DNA of 7,697 nucleotides from Syntrophobacterales bacterium. Its GTDB lineage: Bacteria > Desulfobacterota > Syntrophobacteria > BM002. The stretch is taken from positions 1 to 7,697 of the forward strand of contig JAUVTM010000093.1 of the NCBI GenBank assembly GCA_030601545.1. Direction: 5' to 3'. Both the position numbers and the translations under genes were made by a program. Positions within the stretch are counted from its first letter, which is position 1, and every line of letters starts with the position of its first letter. The notes under the pieces were generated by a model, which was given only the letters and a program-made list of their open reading frames with translations, was not told the DNA's origin and did no database searches. Below, one piece after another: positions 5,865 through 7,697 of the stretch.

Positions 5865-7265
5865 ATGGCCAGCATCCTTGTAGTTGACGACGAACACAGC
5901 ATGAGAGAATTTCTAGAAATCATGCTTGATAAGGAAGGCTACCAGGTGGCTACCGCCGCCGGAGGTGGCGAGGCCATAAATATCCTGAAGAAGAAAGACT
6001 TTGACCTGGTTATCACAGATATCCGGATGAAGGAGACTGACGGTCTCCAGGTGTTGAAAAAATGTAAGGAACTCCACCCGAAAACGGTGGTGATCATGAT
6101 CTCTGCTTACGCCAGCACCTCCACTGCCGTTGAAGCCATGAAGTGGGGAGCCTACGACTATTTGCCCAAACCTTTCAAGGTAAGGGAAATTAAAACTGTC
6201 ATCCATGACGCCCTGGCCACCGCCCAATCACAAGGGCCCCAGGAAAAGCCAGCAGTAGATACGGCTAGTGCTGCTCACTACCACGGTATTGTTGGTGAAA
6301 GCCCTGAATTAAAAAAGATCCTTGAACTCATTCCTCGCATTGCCGTCGCCGCCAGCAACGTCCTCATTACCGGAGAGTCAGGAACCGGTAAAGAGCTGAT
6401 AGCCAAAGCCATACACCGTGAGAGTCCTCGTAAAGACAAGCCTTTTGTTGTGGTCAATTGTGGCAGTGTGCCCGAAACCCTAATGGAAAGCGAGCTGTTC
6501 GGACACAAAAAAGGCTCTTTTACCGGGGCCACCGCAACCCGCAGTGGCCTTTTTGAAACAGCCCACCGGGGAACCATTTTTCTTGATGAAATGGCCGAGC
6601 TTTCTCCTCCTGTCCAGGTCAAGCTTCTCAGGGCCGTTCAGGAAAAAACCTTCAAAATGGTGGGTGGCAGTGAGGAGGTAAGTGTAGATGTTCGCATCAT
6701 CAGCGCCACCAACCGCGATCTTGAACGCGAAGTGATGGACGGTAATTTCCGCGAAGATCTTTACTATAGGCTCAACGTAATAAACATTCACATGCCGCCA
6801 CTACGGGAACGTCCTGATGAGATCCCCTTGCTGGCCCAGCATTTTTTGGAAAAGTACAGCGATCAAATGGGAAAGGACATCAGAAAAATTTCTTCTTACG
6901 CCTTGGATCTTCTCAAGAGCTATAACTTTCCCGGCAATATTAGAGAGCTGGAAAACATCATCGAACGAAGCGTCGCCCTGGAAGATTCCAACATTGTCCT
7001 CCCCGACAGCCTAACTCTTTCCAGCTTCAAGCAGAGCCAGGTCCAATCCAAAACCGAGTCTGTGTCGCTTATAATGCCCCAGGTGGGAATCGATCTGGAC
7101 AATGTCCTCGGCCAGCTGGAAAAGGACCTGCTCCAGCAGGCCCTTGAGAGGACACGGGGGGCAAAACAAAAGGCGGCTGAACTACTCGGCATCAGCTTTC
7201 GCTCCTTTCGCTACCGTCTGGCCAAGTACGGATTGGGCGGTGATGACGAGGAGGAGGAGGAATGA
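5865..7265 (+). CDS. Sigma-54-dependent response regulator, PilR/NtrC family
   Basis: When phosphorylated by a sensor kinase, this class of activator forms a ring that hydrolyses ATP to open sigma-54 promoters. It has 466 residues in three domains. The receiver (3-118) has Asp8/Asp9, phospho-acceptor Asp52, Ser80 and Lys102 in PKPF. The AAA+ domain (about 140-370) has Walker A GESGTGKE (170-177), sigma-54 loop GSFTGA (217-222, serine at position 2 as in PilR), Walker B GTIFLDE (236-242), arginine finger REDLYYRL (296-303) and GNIRELEN (357-364). The Fis-type helix-turn-helix is at about 430-455. The tail is acidic (DDEEEEE), encoded by a GAG run. ATG 5865 has AGGAG 11 bases upstream, rather far, but MASILVVDD is the normal receiver start. 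PilR-like sequence suggests pilus or related control, but no kinase or pilus gene is visible, so no symbol is given. Confidence 0.96.
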   Translation: MASILVVDDEHSMREFLEIMLDKEGYQVATAAGGGEAINILKKKDFDLVITDIRMKETDGLQVLKKCKELHPKTVVIMISAYASTSTAVEAMKWGAYDYLPKPFKVREIKTVIHDALATAQSQGPQEKPAVDTASAAHYHGIVGESPELKKILELIPRIAVAASNVLITGESGTGKELIAKAIHRESPRKDKPFVVVNCGSVPETLMESELFGHKKGSFTGATATRSGLFETAHRGTIFLDEMAELSPPVQVKLLRAVQEKTFKMVGGSEEVSVDVRIISATNRDLEREVMDGNFREDLYYRLNVINIHMPPLRERPDEIPLLAQHFLEKYSDQMGKDIRKISSYALDLLKSYNFPGNIRELENIIERSVALEDSNIVLPDSLTLSSFKQSQVQSKTESVSLIMPQVGIDLDNVLGQLEKDLLQQALERTRGAKQKAAELLGISFRSFRYRLAKYGLGGDDEEEEE

Positions 7266-7315
7266 CAAAACTGTCGAAAACACTTCTTGCCAGTCAAGAT
7301 TACCTGTTCTCTTGA
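7262..7315 (+). CDS. 17-codon ORF coupled to the regulator stop (possible gene relic)
   Basis: ATG 7262 overlaps the regulator's TGA in an ATGA junction, and AGGAGG repeats at 7249-7260 provide a ribosome binding site about 7 bases before it. The frame encodes MTKLSKTLLASQDYLFS and then stops. The initiation signals are as good as those of a real coupled gene, but the product is too short to recognise. It may be a leader peptide, a real microprotein, or the start of a decayed downstream gene. The acidic tail of the regulator and this ribosome binding site are the same GAG-rich bases, so the site could also be coincidental. Confidence 0.3.
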   Translation: MTKLSKTLLASQDYLFS

Positions 7316-7532
7316 GTTCACTTTTCTGCAATCATCTCCATACAGACACCGCCTGCTGGTGTTCATCATTATCCCCTCCCCTCTTAGCTCATTGATCATC
7401 CTTACTTCGTTCATTTCCATCCGGAAACTCTAGATGACCCAGCAAGTGTTTCCAATTGCTATGTATGTTTGTTTTCGTGGAACAGATCATAGATGCAGGT
7501 TAGAATGAGCAAACAAGACAAAGAGGGCAAAG
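7266..7532. other. Intergenic region before the Tat-signal gene
   Basis: Apart from the 17-codon ORF, no coding region is supported here. ACACC/GGTGT with a 7-nt loop near 7346-7362 is a weak stem without a proper T-run. TAGAAT (7501-7506) is a fair -10 for the next gene, with TGGAAC (7478-7483) as a poor -35 at 17 bp. No sigma-54 -24/-12 site with correct GG-N10-GC spacing was found, so there is no direct sign that the neighbouring activator controls the next gene. Confidence 0.45.
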
Positions 7533-7697
7533 ATGATAGAGGCCAAGAAAATATCAAGACGTGCCTTTTTGGCCAAAGCCGGCGGATCGGTGGTAAATAT
7601 CGGCCTGCCGGGGATATTCGTGAAACTGATGGATCTGGAAAATCTCGCCCTGGCGGCAGAGACGAGGCCTGATGGTAGACCGCGTCTTCCCCCAAGC
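7533..7697 (+). CDS. N-terminus of a Tat-exported protein, probable molybdopterin oxidoreductase (sulfite-oxidase-like)
   Basis: The frame is open from ATG 7533 to the right edge, giving 55 residues, with GAGGG (7523-7527) five bases upstream. It begins with a twin-arginine signal: SRRAFL at 8-13, a hydrophobic stretch at about 15-30, and an Ala-Leu-Ala site near 39-41, so the folded product should be exported, probably with a cofactor. The following ETRPDGRPRLPP resembles the start of mature sulfite-oxidase-like (COG2041/YedY-type) molybdopterin enzymes, which have a proline-rich LPPG segment here. That assignment is a recollection of family pattern on very few residues, so it is tentative; the Tat signal is much firmer. 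An overlapping ATG at 7505 in another frame stops within about 55 codons and is less credible. Confidence 0.75.
   Translation, partial: MIEAKKISRRAFLAKAGGSVVNIGLPGIFVKLMDLENLALAAETRPDGRPRLPPS

Noticed and set aside
7505..7675. Plus-strand ORF from ATG 7505
   Set aside because: It lacks a ribosome binding site, is very polar and low in recognisable features, and overlaps the Tat-signal frame, which has both a good site and a coherent signal peptide.

Overview
The window looks like ordinary chromosome from an anaerobic or facultatively anaerobic bacterium with moderate G+C (near 50% by eye). The B12-dependent ribonucleotide reductase with a C-terminal cysteine tail, a stand-alone pyrB-pyrC pair, a PilR/NtrC-type sigma-54 activator and strong AGGAGG ribosome binding sites fit a Clostridia-type Firmicute (Desulfotomaculum/Moorella-like). 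A deltaproteobacterium cannot be excluded from this sequence alone.

Layout: (1) 1-484, minus strand: 5' part of an endonuclease V gene (nfi) that runs off the left edge. (2) 485-648: a spacer filled by two inverted arrays of four 9-bp units each. (3) 649-2835, minus: complete nrdJ. (4) 2836-3443: a 608-bp divergent spacer with the nrdJ promoter region, a REP-like inverted doublet, several small repeats and a candidate pyrB promoter and leader. (5) 3444-5664, plus: pyrB and pyrC overlapping by 8 bp, a translationally coupled pair. (6) 5665-5864: a spacer with two nested or long-range inverted repeats. (7) 5865-7265, plus: a complete sigma-54-dependent response regulator of the PilR/NtrC family. 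(8) 7266-7532: a spacer that begins with a 17-codon ORF fused ATGA-style to the regulator's stop. (9) 7533-7697, plus: the start of a gene for a Tat-exported protein, probably a molybdopterin (sulfite-oxidase-like) oxidoreductase, cut by the right edge.

Functionally, nrdJ makes deoxyribonucleotides without oxygen, nfi repairs deaminated adenine in DNA, and pyrB and pyrC carry out steps 2 and 3 of de novo pyrimidine synthesis. The regulator and the Tat protein belong to other systems (signal-responsive sigma-54 transcription; envelope redox chemistry). I see no mobile-element genes, CRISPR, tRNA or rRNA, and no convincing new multi-gene system. The most unusual content is between genes: most of the spacers hold their own short-word tandem and/or inverted repeats, the best being the paired 9-mer arrays (534-631) and the REP-like doublet (3071-3145).
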